A DNA stretch of 64,000 nt from Cyclaneusma minus (taxonomy: Eukaryota; Ascomycota; Leotiomycetes; Marthamycetales; Marthamycetaceae), in assembly GCA_037179335.1 (NCBI GenBank), contig JAKZHN010000009.1, positions 558,001 through 622,000 of the forward strand, read 5' to 3'. Position numbers and translations under genes: made by a program. The stretch's first letter is position 1; each line of letters opens with the position of its first letter. Positions 10,884 through 23,630 of this stretch are shown one piece after another. A model generated the notes under the pieces. That model did not search any database. It saw nothing but the letters and a program-made list of their open reading frames with translations, and was not told the DNA's origin.

Positions 10884-13800
10884 TTAGAAGTAGTTTGGAC
10901 CGCCAGTCATCGCGCTTCCTCGACCGTACGGGTAGTAAGGTGGCGAAGTCGGCATGTGCGAGTTACCACGACCACCCACAATCTGACCGGAAGTAGGGAA
11001 CTGACTGGGCGATCCGCCATGGTTGGGCGAAGACACAGCACTGCCGTTGCCAAAAGCGTTGGAGAACGTGCCCGAGGACGCGTTCGAGAATCCGCGATTG
11101 TGCAACTGACGCAGTGACACCTGACCGTTCGAATTGTCAGCCGGCGTGCCCTGGCCGCTCGAGTTGCCACTGCTGCGTCCGACGACCTCGCCACCAGCAG
11201 CACCAGCACCTTGGATCTTGGCCTGGATGCGACGACCGTAGGGAGTCGTGCGGATGACGGGCAAGAAGGGACGGATGGCTTCGACCAAACGAGCCTTCAT
11301 GGGCGGGTTGGCGTAGTCGAGAGCGGTCTGGATGACGTAGTTGGCAAACGAATCGCGCAGCAACTTCTCGAGCTCAGCAGGGTTGAGGATCTCGTCGACA
11401 ATCATGTCCTTGCTGGGTTCCTGGGCGCAGCGCAGACACTTCTCAATCACGTTGGAAGAGAACTTCTGGCGCGAGAGCTGCGGGACGCGGGTGTGGAACA
11501 TGGCGACGAGGGGCTCGGTGAAGACGGGCTCGTTGAGGTCGAGGATGTATTGCACGACGTAGTTGCCGAAGGGGTCTTGGACGAGGTGGATGGCGTGGTC
11601 GGAGATCTGGCGGATGAGCCAGGCCTTCTGCTCGCCGGTGGCGTGGTCGATGCAGCGCTGGAGGACGCAGCAGCCGTGGCGGTGAGTGCCGACGTCGATG
11701 ACATGGTTGCCGACGGCGTCGAAGATGAACTGCGCATCCATGGGAGACAGCTTGTTCAAGCACTTCTGGATGACATGGTTGCCGTTCAGGTCTTGGATGA
11801 GGTCAACAACCTTGAAGCGCAGAGCATAGATAATGAGCTGGACTTGAGCTGGAGTTGATACATGTTCGATCATCTTCTGCAGAGCTCGGGTACCATGCTG
11901 GTTCAGGGCGATGCGGACAAGGTCGCGCGATGCCTGCTCGATGAGTACAGTACGCTCCTCGTCATTGCAGTACTCCAGAAGCTTCTGGCAGAGGTAGTTG
12001 CCGAAGGGATCAGTCATGAGTTCGATGACATGCTGGTTGGTCTCGAGCCAGATCATGTGCACTTCCTGGGGCTTGCGCTCCTCGAGCTTCTTCTGCAGGT
12101 AGCGACATCCGTGCTGGTCCTTGCAGAGCGAGTAGATCTCGCCAGCGTGTTGCTCCAAGGGGACATTCTGGAAGCGGCTCATGGCTGTTACATAGTGTTA
12201 GCAAAGTTCATAATAGTACATTGAATAGTACAATAGTTCGAAGACTCTTACCTTCTCCGTCTTGTTGACGGCGCTGAGCAATGACACGGGCCTGGCTATC
12301 GCGCGGATCATGGTGACCACCACCGGGTGGGCCATGGTAGGCAGGAGCAGGGTATCCAGCAGCGTAGGGGTTAGGGGGGTACATAGGCTGGCCAAGGCCC
12401 ATGTTCTGCATGCCCATGGTCATCATGCTCATGGGGGCGTAATGGGAGTAGTAACCAGGCATGGCACCATAGGGAGACATGTTGCTGGGAGAAGTGATGT
12501 TCGACATCGATTCCGACTGAGTCTGGGGAGTACCTTGACCCATGGACGGTCCAAAAGCGGGAGCGTTTCCATGAAGGGCAGATGAAATCGACTGGTATGT
12601 GCTGGCAGGAGCTGCAGGCGAACCGTCACCGCCAGCGCCAGCGCCACCACTAGACATCTCGCGGCTGTGGCGGTTGTTGACGGCATTGGCTGGGTAGCGA
12701 CCAATGCTGGCATTGTGGTTGTGGAGATGCTGCTGAGCGTGGTTGTTCGGGGTGACTGCGGGCGCAGCTCCGTTGGGCGACTTGACCGTGGGCACGTCGT
12801 TCGATGAGTAGGATGACTGCAGCTTAGGCGGGGTGGCCTGAACAGTCTTGGTGGGCGAGGCAACCTGGACGCTCTCTTGCTGAGCCTCGCTCAGGAACTT
12901 CAGATCGATCGAGTTCCTCCATGACTGACGAGTACTGGCGGGAGACTCGGCAGTGGCAGCAATGGAGGACATGCCAGCTGAGGTGGTAGCACCTCCATTC
13001 TGGCTAGAGACACCCATGGTGTTGACGGGCAAGCTTTGTTGACCGGCGCGGTGGCGTGGAGCAAACGGAGTCCAGTTGGCTTGCTGGGTTTCAGGGTTTG
13101 GAGAAGGTGAAGCCAGGTCAAGAGCAGCTGAAGAAGCGGAAAGCTGCATAAAGCGGTCAGTTTGTTGCGTTTGCGCAGGGCCAGCAGTAAGGCATCGGTG
13201 AGGAACAGGTGAGGGAAGAGGCATGAACAGTGGGGCAGGGTTGAGGTGAACTTACTACGCCAGGAAGACCGTCGCGGCGAACAAGGATGGGGAACTTGTC
13301 TTCAGTGGAGTGCATCTGCAAGTAGCTCTTGGTATCAGCGGGTTGCGCTGAGTCGTCGTCGCCAATGAGGAAGCGCGCCGTGCCGTTCGGGTCGAAGGAC
13401 AGGATATCGTTCATGCTGGTCCGGCTCTTGGTTACTGGCATAGAGTATCGGTTGAGACTGTCGGACGGGTCAGCAATCTCACAAATTGTTGGTACAGTTG
13501 TGCTGCTTGGATCAATAGTATCCAGATGATTGACGGGCAGACAGAGAAGTATAAAGCAGACAAATGTGGATGTTGTTTGGATCAAGTTGGATACGAACTT
13601 GCGGAGGAGTTTTGAATTCCGGCTTTTGACGCTAGTGAACTAAGCGAAGCAGCAGGAGGCGAGTAGCGGCACGAAGTGAGCTCGCTTAGAGACTGCTAGC
13701 GTGGGTGACTGGAGACGTGCAGAGGGGATACAGTGATAAGTATCAAGAGACTTCTCTTTGTCAAGAGAAAAAAAGGTACGCGGAGTTGAAGGAGAAAGGG

Positions 13801-15124
13801 TTGTGGAAGGAAGAAGAGTCGGGCGGAAGAGGACGACGAGAGTCATTTTATGCCCCTCGAGACTTGCGGGATCTAAGAATACGCGAGGAGGAGCTCAACT
13901 TCAAAGGCAGCAGCTCCCAACCAACTTCACCTTCGTTTGCTTGCCGTCTGCCAACAAGGACTACTGTCGACTTCAAAGGCACGTGTCTCACGAGGCCCAA
14001 CTACCCACACCCAAACACACCAAAATCGAAACGGAAAGACACGGGATATTCAAGGCAGCAGGGGACTCGACTTACGCATTGGTTGAGCGATGGCTCGTGG
14101 GGTCCTGGCGAACCGCTTCTTCCTTCTCATCATCATCACTGTTATGCCTACTGGCACCCATCGATCTCGCCTTATCATCCATCATGAGTCTCGACTGCAG
14201 AATCCCCGACTGAGGAGACATGAGCGTTGAACCCGAACGACCAGGTCTCGTGTACAGGCCGGGAGGACTCGTGAGACTCGAAGTCGAGTATCTGTTTGGT
14301 CGGGAAAAGACTGAGGGGAAACCGTTGCCGGTATCGCGGTACTCGGGAGGAGTGGTGGGCTCAGACTGATGACCTGAGTTGCTGGTTCGGCCGAGATCTT
14401 CTTGCATTTGGGCAAGCTCTTGTTCTTCGCGGCGTTGCTGGAGGTCCAGCAGTTGCATTTCGGCTTCGAAGCGGCGCTTTTGTTCGCGCAGTCGTTCGTA
14501 TTCGAGCTTCTTCTTTTCCAACTGCGTGGTCATGTTAGCTGACGCAGGATATCAGGTAGCTCTTCTTTCGGATATTGATCTTCTGGATCGGGTGTTTCGA
14601 AAGCTGTGCGGTTTCTGCGGTCTCAGAAGGACTCTGGAGCCGGAAAGCGTTCGAAAGGATTTGGGGAAGATGGGAAGAGGAAGTGGACGGGAAGGCATAC
14701 GAGTTGTACTTTATGGTAAGTCTACAATAGGGCAGAAGTCAGCGAATGGCTCATTGTCTGAATAGAGCAAAAAGAGGGCCACAATGGGTTCATCACAATG
14801 GCTATTGTCTCCGGCGACAATTGTCTACCCGGGCCGTTGTGAACTCTGGGGGCTTGGGGAGCTCCGTACCGAGGGGATGTATTCCTGAGTTTCCTGGCCA
14901 CGCTGGATCGCCATTGAGGTTATTGTGGGCACCCTGCCCGAGTCGGTGGTGAAACGCCTCGTGAGGCTCCCTCTGGCCTCGTTCGTGTGGTCATTAGGGG
15001 CTACTCTCGTGCCATTGCGCGGCGGAGAAACGAGGCCCATCAACGAAGTGTCATGGCGCGGGGACTGCTGGCTTCGGAAGCGCAGCTCGTCAATTCGATC
15101 GACCGGACTCGTGGGATAGGCCAT
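10884..15124 (-). CDS. PUF4-like: Pumilio-family (Puf4-type) RNA-binding protein, 6 exons
   Basis: Predicted 1038 residues. Exons: 15124-14870, 14721-14701 (21-nt microexon), 14521-14076, 13457-13256, 13143-12252 and 12184-10884; every junction keeps frame. The C-terminal part (about residues 610-955) carries eight PUF repeats, including CKDQHGCRYLQKK, DPFGNYLCQKLL, NQHGTRALQKMI, DLNGNHVIQKCL, HRHGCCVLQRC, DPFGNYVVQYIL, SSNVIEKCL and FANYVIQTAL. PUF repeats bind UGUA-type 3' UTR elements and control mRNA decay and translation in the cytoplasm. The repeats resemble yeast Puf4 most. The long N-terminus has a coiled coil (LEKKKLEYERLREQKRRFE), the stretch HQSEPTTPPEYRD, Ser-rich linkers and a Pro/Gly/Tyr-rich low-complexity part before the repeats. 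Genes that start at 12182, 13441 or 14533 would be truncated models. Confidence 0.93.
13458..14075 (-). other. Unusually long (618 nt) intron in the PUF gene
   Basis: Donor GTAAGT at 14075 and acceptor CAG at 13458, with a CTGAC branch site. Splicing gives ..HRSTNA/LNRYSMPVT in frame. All other introns in this window are 48-216 nt. No reading frame inside is convincing. Confidence 0.8.
14701..14721 (-). other. 21-nt microexon of the PUF gene
   Basis: Encodes seven residues, TYHKVQL. It is flanked by an acceptor (branch CTGAC, then TATTGTAG) and a donor (GTATGC). It joins in phase 0 on both sides: upstream ..QEYIPS ends at 14870, where the donor GTACGG is somewhat weak, and downstream LEKKKLEYE starts at 14521. 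Introns are 148 nt (14869-14722) and 179 nt (14700-14522). The resulting KVQLLEKKKLEYE reads as a continuous coiled-coil start, which supports inclusion. Confidence 0.75.
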
Positions 15125-17668
15125 TTTTGCGGACGACTATTGCTACTACTCGAGAGCGTCAGAGCCATGATTTCAGCGCAAGACTTGGGCCTAAGAGCAA
15201 AATTGGAGGTGGGGTTGGACTCGTGCTTTTGGTGCAACCAGAGCTCGAGCAGAGTGGTTCTGGCGGCCGTACCTTTTACAAGGAGTGGAATGCGTCCTGG
15301 GGCGGCCAGGCGCTCTGCACGCAACTCGATCCAACGTTTTGCAAACAAGTACTATACAACACGCAGTTCACCGGCTTTCGTGTCTTGAATCAGAGAGGTT
15401 GGAGGAAGAGGCACAGACACTCTGAGCGACGTCCATACCCCTGTTCCCTACAGCGCAAAGGCTAACCTATCGCCCCTAGAAGCCAGCCAGCAGCCCCGGC
15501 GGCTGTCAGATCTGCTACCAGCTAAGCCAATCCGCGGCGAGCACGAGAGCGTCCGAGCCCCAGCGACGGGCGAGCGCTACCGCGGAATCATTCCAGTCAA
15601 AAAGGGGACCTTGAACCAGTCTGGCAACGCTCAAGGCGCAGTTGCTTCTAAGGACGCTCTCTGCTAGCCAGCTACGGGAAAGATGTGCCGCTACGTTGGC
15701 CACCGTTGATCGCGCTGATCGCGCATCTCCGTCGTCAAGCAGCAGAGATCCTCATCGCGCCTTTTTACTTCAAGTCCCCTCACTCCGCCATCGAGGGTCC
15801 TGCCTGGATTGACGTCCGGGATCCCAAACATCACAGCTGGTTCGTGCACATTTCTATCCGAAGCACGCGGCAGCGGCAGTGATGGGCAACACGAAGGCAA
15901 GTCCGCCAGACTCAATTGAATATTTGAGTTTCCCGGCGAGTTTATTGAAAGTTTGGTAGCGAAGTGCGGGTTTTGGCAACAGCTGTTCGTACTTCGTGCT
16001 GCGGCGACCTGTCTCCGAATCGGCCATGCTGTTCGACGCAAGGTGCAGGATGCAGCCACCGGGCACAGAAGATGAAACGGCAAGAATGAGGGGACTGGAA
16101 GGGAGATGCATGGCGGTAAATAAGACCCGAAAGGTGCGGATTGACGCCGTGGTTGTGCATGTTGGTTGTACAAAAAGTACTGGAGCGAATTATTGCAAGT
16201 TTTGAAGTTATTGATTATTCGTTGTGTCGGTGGACAATTGTTTTGTGGTGTTGTGGATGTCCTGGCGCTGTGCTTCTATCTCGAGTCTCCAGTCGACTTC
16301 GTGTGAGATCGACCATGACGCCGGCCTGCATAGGTACATGTATCAAGTCGGATCAACCAGAGAATAGAGATCGACCGACATTTCGATAGAGTAAAACGCC
16401 TGTACTTGCCAACCCAGGTTGTGGAAGTGCTTTGCTTGAATGGCCTGATAGTGGCAAAAAAATGAAGCAGGTCGTCGATTAGGACTATTAAAGCGTTGAT
16501 GTTAATATACGGGTACGTGCAGTAATTATTAACTCACTTAGCAGGAGAAGAAAGCACGCTTTATCACTCCATAATAACTTAATTTTACTTTTGGCGATTT
16601 CGATATACCGATATGGCTTTGGCTCCAAGTTATTTATAGTAATACAAGTGGCTGGATAGACACTACTATTGCCCTGGGTTTGGTTAAAGCATCCAACACT
16701 GTTAAGCTCCCCCCTATACTTGTGTCGTAAATTAGTGTGTGCTAGCGTGGTTTTCTGTACGTTGTTGGCCATAGAATTCCCTTGGATTGGCCACTTAGCA
16801 TTGTAGCCGAATGCGAGGTAAATATCTGAGGCTATCCCTAAGTGATCAATATATCCGTATATGCTATTAATGTCATTTGATTAATATTTGAGAGTAAGTT
16901 GATTGGCCATTCGAACCAATCCATACCCAGCAAGGCACACATACAGCTGTGTTAGGAAGTTCAGGAGGCGCTAGCACACACTTACTTACGGCACAAGTAT
17001 GGTTACGGTGGCATTATCATTCCCTTTTTGGAAAAACGCCACAAATAGTGTATACATGTTGCCGCTCAAGTTATCCGAGAATCCAACTAATCAAGAATCA
17101 TGCCCGGGGCAAGCCCCTCATAGCAGCGGTGGACTCGTCGTCCTCGAGTCCGTCCACGATACGTAGGCCGAGAGTCTAGACTGTCGGTGAGATCTGCAGG
17201 CTTGACCCCGAAGGATGCAAGCTCGTGGCCCGATCAGTAGAGAGGACGGTCAGTCGGTCACCAAAGAAACGCTGAGTCTCTGCCGACGACTTTTGGGTTA
17301 CATAAAAATAATTCGGCTTTTATGCCAGACCCAAAACTAAGATCTCACAGTGTGTCAAGAAGCCAAGACTTCTTGTGACAACATTGAATTTAATGCCGAA
17401 TTGACTTTCCCTTAGCCACAAGGCTGTGCTGCAGCCTCGCCTTCTTATCTTATCGGTTGTGACTCCACGAGTCCGCCAAAAAAAAGTCTACGGCGCGAAC
17501 AGCATCGTGCACGTTGTCGACTTATGCGCCGCCCACCTTCAATGCTCTGTGACACTTTCTAATTCCTATCAGACCGTTGAACTTCTCCAGTTCATGCCAC
17601 GTCTCTGCCCAAGCCTGTCTCCATAGTAGAGGCCACAGTTCCGCCCACAACCCCGCGCTTATCTCGCC
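15125..17668. other. Divergent intergenic region between the PUF and RPC2 genes
   Basis: About 2.5 kb. The GC-rich part nearest 15125 is probably the PUF leader and promoter. From 16480 to 17400 the sequence is more AT-rich and resembles decayed mobile DNA, without an identifiable protein. A hairpin-forming inverted repeat lies near 17354-17383 (GTCAAGAAG .. CTTCTTGTGAC). The stretch just before 17669 is the RPC2 leader. Confidence 0.45.
15854..16027 (-). CDS. Possible 57-residue small protein
   Basis: Open frame from ATG at 16027. It has a basic, polar N-terminal half (MADSETGRRSTKYEQLL) and a hydrophobic C-terminal stretch (GGLAFVLPITAAAACFG) that could be a membrane tail. I do not recognise the family. 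It could equally be a chance frame in an intergenic region. Confidence 0.25.
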   Translation of the reverse strand: MADSETGRRSTKYEQLLPKPALRYQTFNKLAGKLKYSIESGGLAFVLPITAAAACFG

Positions 17669-20600
17669 ATGCCTCCCCGCAAGAAGGCCGCTGCGGGGCC
17701 TGCCCCAACGACAAAGACTGTGAGAACCTCCCGCTATCCAGACAAACATTGCGAACATCGCTCTGACATCCTCCGCAGCCTGCCGCAACAGTACAGGACG
17801 ATGCGCCCGCCGAAGCAGAAGCCCCCAGACGTCGAACCACAAAAGCCAAGCCGCGGGCCGAACCAGAGGAACCTCCACGAAAGACAGCCGATGATGTAGG
17901 CGACCTTGTCGATGATACTCTTACAGGAGAATGAATTGAAGCTGACGATGCTTTGTAGGGCTTCTCTGCGCTGCTCGAACCCTTCTACGGAGGTAAGGGT
18001 CTGACCGACCCTATCAATACTGCGAAAGTAAGCTCGACAACTGTGGACTTGTCATAGATCGCCGTCTAACTATGTTCAGGACAAATGGAATCTCCTACCG
18101 GCTTTCCTCAAGGTGAAAGGTCTGGTGAAGCAACATATTGATTCTTTCGACTATTTCGTGAACCACGAGATCAAGGACATTGTGAAGGCCCAAGGCAGGA
18201 TGACTAGTGATGTCGACAGTACCTTCTGGCTGGAATACACCGACATCCATATCGGTGAGCCGGACAGATACGACTATGAGGCTAGAGCGTCCAATAATCA
18301 AGTCACACCGAACGAATGCCGCTTGCGCGACACTACCTACGCCGCCCCTATCCGAGTGGACGTCAGATACACCAGAAACCACAGGATCATAGCTCGAAAA
18401 GGTATCCAGATTGGACGACTTCCAATTATGCTGAAAAGTTCGAAATGTCGACTGTCTGGGAGGAACGACAGGGATATGGCACACATGAATGAATGTGCTC
18501 TGGACCCTGGAGGCTACTTCATTGTCAACGGCACCGAAAAGGTGATTCTCGTCCAAGAGCAACTTAGCAAGAACCGTGTCATTGTGGAAGCAGAACCGAA
18601 GAAGGGTCTGGTCACAGCATCGGTCACGAGGTTAGTACATTCTCTTGGATGTCGAACGGTGGACTGATACCCTATTAGTTCTACACACGAAAGAAAATCG
18701 AAGAGTTATGTGATCTGGAAGAAAGATCGAATAGTGCTGTCCCACAACGTCCTGAACGAACCAATTCCCGTTGTCATCGTTCTGAAAGCCATGGGCATTC
18801 AGTCAGATCACGAGATGCTGCTCCTGGTCGCTGGAACTGATGCCGCCTATCAAGACGAATTTGCCGTCAACTTCGAGGAGGCGGTCAAGCTTGGTATCCA
18901 GACTCAACAACAGGCCCTTGAATGGATCGGCCAGCGCGTCAAGCAAGGCAGTACTCGGAACAAGCCCGGGGCCCCCGCTGGGCCACGTCGAAATGCGGTT
19001 CAAGATGGCATCGAAGCGCTGTCAGATATCATCATTGCACATATTCCCGTTTCTGGATTGGACTTCAGACCCAAAGCACTCTACATCTGCTTCATGATTC
19101 GTCGAGTAATAATGGCAAAGCAAGATCCCAATCTGGTCGACGACCGCGACTACGTCGGAAATAAGCGTCTCGAACTCGCTGGCCAGCTGCTATCTCTACT
19201 CTTCGAAGATTTGTTCAAATCATTCAACTCGCAACTCAAAATGACTTTCGACAAGGTTTTGCGAAAGCCAAATCGGACCCAGGAATTCGACGCTTTCAGC
19301 TACCTTAACTCTGCCGGACATTTTATCAGTGATGGAATGAAGCGAGCCATATCGACCGGAAACTGGAGCCTGAAACGCTTCAAGATGGAGAGGGCTGGTG
19401 TCACCCACGTATTGAGTCGCTTGAGTTACATCAGTGCACTGGGGATGATGACTCGAATCAGCAGTCAGTTCGAGAAGACCCGGAAAGTCAGTGGACCTCG
19501 TGCTTTGCAGCCATCTCAATTTGGAATGCTGTGTCCCTCAGATACCCCAGAAGGAGAGGCTTGTGGTCTCGTCAAGAATCTTGCGCTCATGACACACATC
19601 ACAACATCTGATCCTGAAGGGCCAGTCCGAAAATTGGTAGCAGCTTTGGGAACGGACGACATCGTGACCTTGAACGGTGAAGAGATACACCGTGAAGGGG
19701 TCTATTCTATCTTCATGAACGGAACGCCCATAGCTACTACGCCTCAACCGAAGACGTTTTTGAATACCTTTCGCAAATATCGACGAATGGGACGAGTCTC
19801 AGAATTTGTCAGCATCTACATCAATAACCACACCCGTGCTGTTCACATTGCCACCGACGAAGGAAGAATTTGTCGACCTCTCATTGTCGTTGAGTATGGA
19901 AAGTCCAAGGTCACCAAGAAGCACCTTGAATGCTTGCGAAAGGGCACTATGGATTTCGATGACTTCTTGTACCAAGGAGTGGTGGAGTACGTGGATTGCA
20001 ACGAAGAGAATGACTCTAACATCGCAACTTATGAACACGAGATCGGTCCCACTACAACACATCTGGAGATCGAGCCTTTTACAATCCTAGGTGCTGTCGC
20101 AGGTCTCATTCCATACCCTCACCACAACCAGTCTCCCAGAAATACGTACCAATGTGCTATGGGTAAGCAAGCTATTGGTGCTATTGCTTACAATCAATTC
20201 AACCGCATAGATACGTTGCTCTACTTGATGGTCTACCCCCAGCAGCCGATGGTCAGAACACGTACGATTGAGCTCATCCACTACGACAAGCTTCCGGCCG
20301 GCCAAAGTGCCATCGTCGCAGTCATGTCGTACTCCGGCTACGATATCGAGGATGCCCTGGTTCTCAACAAAGCGTCTGTCGACCGTGGCTTCGGGCGCTG
20401 CCAAGTATTCCGCAAATACACTACGCAGCTGAAGAGATACCCAAACCAATCGGAAGACCGTCTCGGGGGTCGAGAACCAGATCCTCGCACAGGCAAAATT
20501 GTCACGAAGCACGCGCTACTGGATAACGATGGTATTGCCCTCGTTGGCGAGAAGATTTCGTCAGGACAGACTCTAATCAAGAAAGAATCGCCCATCCACG

Positions 20601-21568
20601 CAAATGCAAATGTGGCCATTGGAGCCGAAAATGTCAACCTCGCGGAATGCAAGGACGCATCCGTGGGCTACAAGCTGGCTGATCCTGCTTACATTGACAA
20701 AGTGTTGATGTCGCAGACCGAAACCGACGCCTTCCTCATCAAAGTGCAAACGCGCCAAACTCGCCGTCCCGAACTTGGCGACAAGTTCTCGTCTCGTCAC
20801 GGACAGAAAGGTGTGGTGGGCATCATCGCCCAGCAAGAAGACATGCCCTTCGCCGACTCCGGCATCACCCCCGACATCATCATGAACCCCCACGGTTTCC
20901 CCTCTCGTATGACAGTCGGCAAGATGCTGGAATTAGTTTCTGGCAAGGCAGGTGTGCTGAACGGAACGCTCGAATACGGAACTGCATTTGGTGGCTCAAA
21001 GGTCGATGATATGGGCAAGATCCTAGTTGATCACGGCTACAGCTATTCCGGTAAGGACTTCGTCACCTCGGGCATTACTGGAGAGAGTTTGCCCGCATAC
21101 ATCTTCTTCGGCCCCATCTACTACCAAAAGCTCAAGCACATGGTGCAAGATAAGATGCACTCCCGCGCCCGCGGTCCCCGCGCTATCCTCACCCGCCAAC
21201 CCACCGAAGGTCGCTCTCGCGACGGTGGTCTTCGTTTGGGAGAAATGGAGCGCGATTGTCTCATCGCATACGGCGCATCGCAACTCTTGCTGGAACGCTT
21301 GATGCTGAGCAGTGACGCGCATCAAGTCGATGTGTGTGAGAAGTGTGGTCTGATGGGCTATCATGGATGGTGCCAGAGCTGTAAGAGCACGAGAGGGGTC
21401 ACGCGCATGACGATGCCGTATGCGGCGAAATTGCTGGTGCAGGAATTGCTGAGTATGAATGTGGCGGTGCGATTGAAGCTGGAGGATGAGTTTAAGACGC
21501 CGAGGGAGCATGAGAGGGTGCGGGTTGGGTACGGGGGGGAGAGTGCCGATGTGCCTTATCATGTTTGA
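17669..21568 (+). CDS. RPC2 (RET1): DNA-directed RNA polymerase III second-largest subunit
   Basis: Predicted 1225 residues from five exons: 17669-17719, 17779-17895, 17959-18027, 18080-18630 and 18679-21568. Introns are 48-63 nt with CTGAC/CTAAC branch sites; the second has a weaker donor (GTAGGC). The subunit forms half of the Pol III active centre, which makes tRNA, 5S and U6 RNA. Visible hallmarks: the N-terminal DKWNLLPAFLKVKGLVKQHIDSF block, GGYFIVNGTEKV, LCPSDTPEGEACGLVKNLALM, the GDKFSSRHGQKG motif near residue 963, and a C-terminal zinc site with two CxxC pairs (CEKCG..CQSC) near residues 1148-1170. The Lys/Arg/Pro-rich first 60 residues are lineage-specific. Yeast Ret1 is 1149 residues, so the length fits. 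Confidence 0.95.
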
Positions 21569-22808
21569 TTGATGAGGGGACGTGGTACTAGGGGATTGGG
21601 CGGTGAGCTGGAGATGGGTTTTAGGGAGATAGGGTTCAGGACTGCTTTATTTCTGTGCCTTTTTTTTTCTCTCTCTCTCGAGAAATAGGAGTTCAAGGAG
21701 GGGAAAATAAAGCATAGCAACGGAGTAAAACTAGTATGATAATGAGGCAATTCCAAACATTCAGTAAAGCATTTGAGCCATGTGCTTTTCACCTGCCTCT
21801 CAAGCACTGTTAGCATCTTCTCAAACATTGATTAGTCGACTTGCGAGACAGTAGATTTTGGGTATTTTGGGTAATGTTGTGTTCTTGTGTGTCTGTGGAT
21901 TGCGTGGTTCTTTGGGGCGTGGCTGGCCCAGGCTGGGCCGCTGGGGGATGAGGCTTTTCGCAGTTCAGTTCGTCGGGTCCTGGCTTTTTCATACTGGGTC
22001 TGGCTGGTACATGTAAATAACCATGGTTCGTCGAGAGGTTGCGATATTCGCTACAGCAGCCTCCGTTTATCGGCCCGGCGTTGTCGACGTGCGACAATTC
22101 CTCTGTCGCGAGGAAGTCCTTCTGTCGCGAGGTCTTTCCCAACCATGGTTCGTTGGGAGGCTGGCTGGTCGTCCGGGCAGCCTCATTCTGTCGATGTGCT
22201 AGTACAGACCACTGTTTGAGCGTGAGCGCTGTCGTTTGCGTGCCGCATGTTGAGCCATCTGGTTTAGCGCCTAGCGAGCCTAGCGGCGCTATATGTGAAA
22301 AAGCTTCGAAAAAGGTCGTTTTGTCGCACGTCGATAAAAAAGCGTGACGCAGATCGATAGATGGGAAATTGCGCGGAGATTACGATGTTGTTGGTTTTAT
22401 TGCTATAACTTGAATGCTGAAGAAGAGGGGAGGTTTGGATGTTTGGATATTGGGGGTTTGGGGGGTTGGGGGATGTTTTATAGCAGAAGGAGGAAGGGGT
22501 TTTTGCGAGGGGCGTGGTGGTGTGAGGGATGAGGGATGGGGATGAGGGATGACTGTTGTAGTGGAGAGGTACTGTTGCGGGCTGAATCTACCGTTGCTAT
22601 GCAGAGGTCAGGCTGTATGTTCAGGTTCTCATGCTGAGAATTCGTGAAAGGCAACTATTCCGTGAGTCATGAGTACTCGAGCGCGGACATCTGCTAGGTA
22701 CTTGTGCTAGAAAGTTGACAAGCGGTTCAGGGGCACTGACTTCAATGATGGCCACAATTCTGCGATCTTTGGCTTGGGAAAAGAAACGTATTGGAAGACC
22801 GTGGCCTT
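21569..22808. other. Intergenic region with an early pair of CTGTCG sites
   Basis: No gene seen. Near 22100 and 22119 the sequence has two CTGTCGCGAGG copies 19 bp apart. Further CTGTCG occurrences lie near 22189 and 22230. These resemble degenerate members of the phased nonamer described for the arrays to the right, so the array may begin here. Confidence 0.4.
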
Positions 22809-22964
22809 TTTTATACCTCTCTTGCACCCCTAGATTCTCGAAACACGTGACAGTTTGGCTCAGAGTTACAGCTAGCTTCAGACTTGGACTAGTGTGGATC
22901 AGAGAAAGTTCTGGCACGTGATTCCCCTGCTCAGGGGCTGGGAAGGCTCGTGGTGCCTATAAAT
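22809..22964. promoter_or_regulatory. Block A unit 1: divergent TATA pair with two CACGTG sites
   Basis: A leftward TATA (TTTTATA, 22809-22815) and a rightward TATA (22958-22964) flank CACGTG at 22844 and 22915. The layout is the same as in block B. Confidence 0.6.
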
Positions 22965-23192
22965 CCCAAGACCTCACAATGTTTGGATACCAGTCCCCGT
23001 GTGAGGTTGGTTGTTCGATCAGGCTTTCTGACAGAATTAGTGGTCATGCAACCGTCATTTTGGAGTTTCACCACTCCATAGCAGTGCTGGAATTGTGTAG
23101 AAAGTGATCGCTTACGGAGATGGAATCATGGAGTGATAAAGGGTCAAGTATTTCTCCAGTCGTATTACTACGTTCCTTCTGGTCAATAGTGT

Positions 23193-23351
23193 CTGCTGTC
23201 GGCGAAGCGACCGACTTATTGTCGGTGGAGAAGGCTGCTGTCGGTGAGGAGTCCTACTGTCATCAGCATGTCAAGTGGTTACCTGGAGAGTAGCTTACTT
23301 GTTGATATTTGATCCTCTTGGTCTTCGAGCAATCAGGAGGAGGTATAAATA
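23193..23351 (+). promoter_or_regulatory. Block A unit 2
   Basis: Nonamers start at 23193, 23216, 23235 and 23254 (spacing 23, 19, 19). TATAAATA at 23344-23351 is followed by a pyrimidine-rich stretch. Confidence 0.65.
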
Positions 23352-23527
23352 TGTGGTCGAGGTCCCCTTGACTTCCTTCTTCAAAATCGGAATCGAATCA
23401 TACGCCTGCCAGCGAGTAGAAGCTAGAACGCAAACCTTGGAATGCAGGAAAAGGCAGAAATTTGGCAAATCGCCTTTCGAGGTAAATCGCCAGACTGCTT
23501 CCCTGAGTTTCCTCAAACGCAAAATGC

Positions 23528-23630
23528 TTGCTGTCATTGCAAGTGTGTACCGTCATGTAAATATCAAGCCTGATTCGGGACTCTCTGACTCACCAAACTC
23601 ATGTCTATTCCTCTATCAAAAGGTATAAAT
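23528..23630 (+). promoter_or_regulatory. Block A unit 3
   Basis: TTGCTGTCA at 23528 and GTACCGTCA at 23547 (19 bp apart); TATAAAT at 23624. Confidence 0.6.

Noticed and set aside
11211..11858. 215-residue plus-strand frame over the PUF repeats
   Set aside because: Antisense shadow of a strongly conserved coding exon.
16480..17400. Copia-type LTR starting TGTTAGGAAG
   Set aside because: I could not identify a matching 3' terminus, target duplication or coding remnant, so it is left as possible decayed mobile DNA only.
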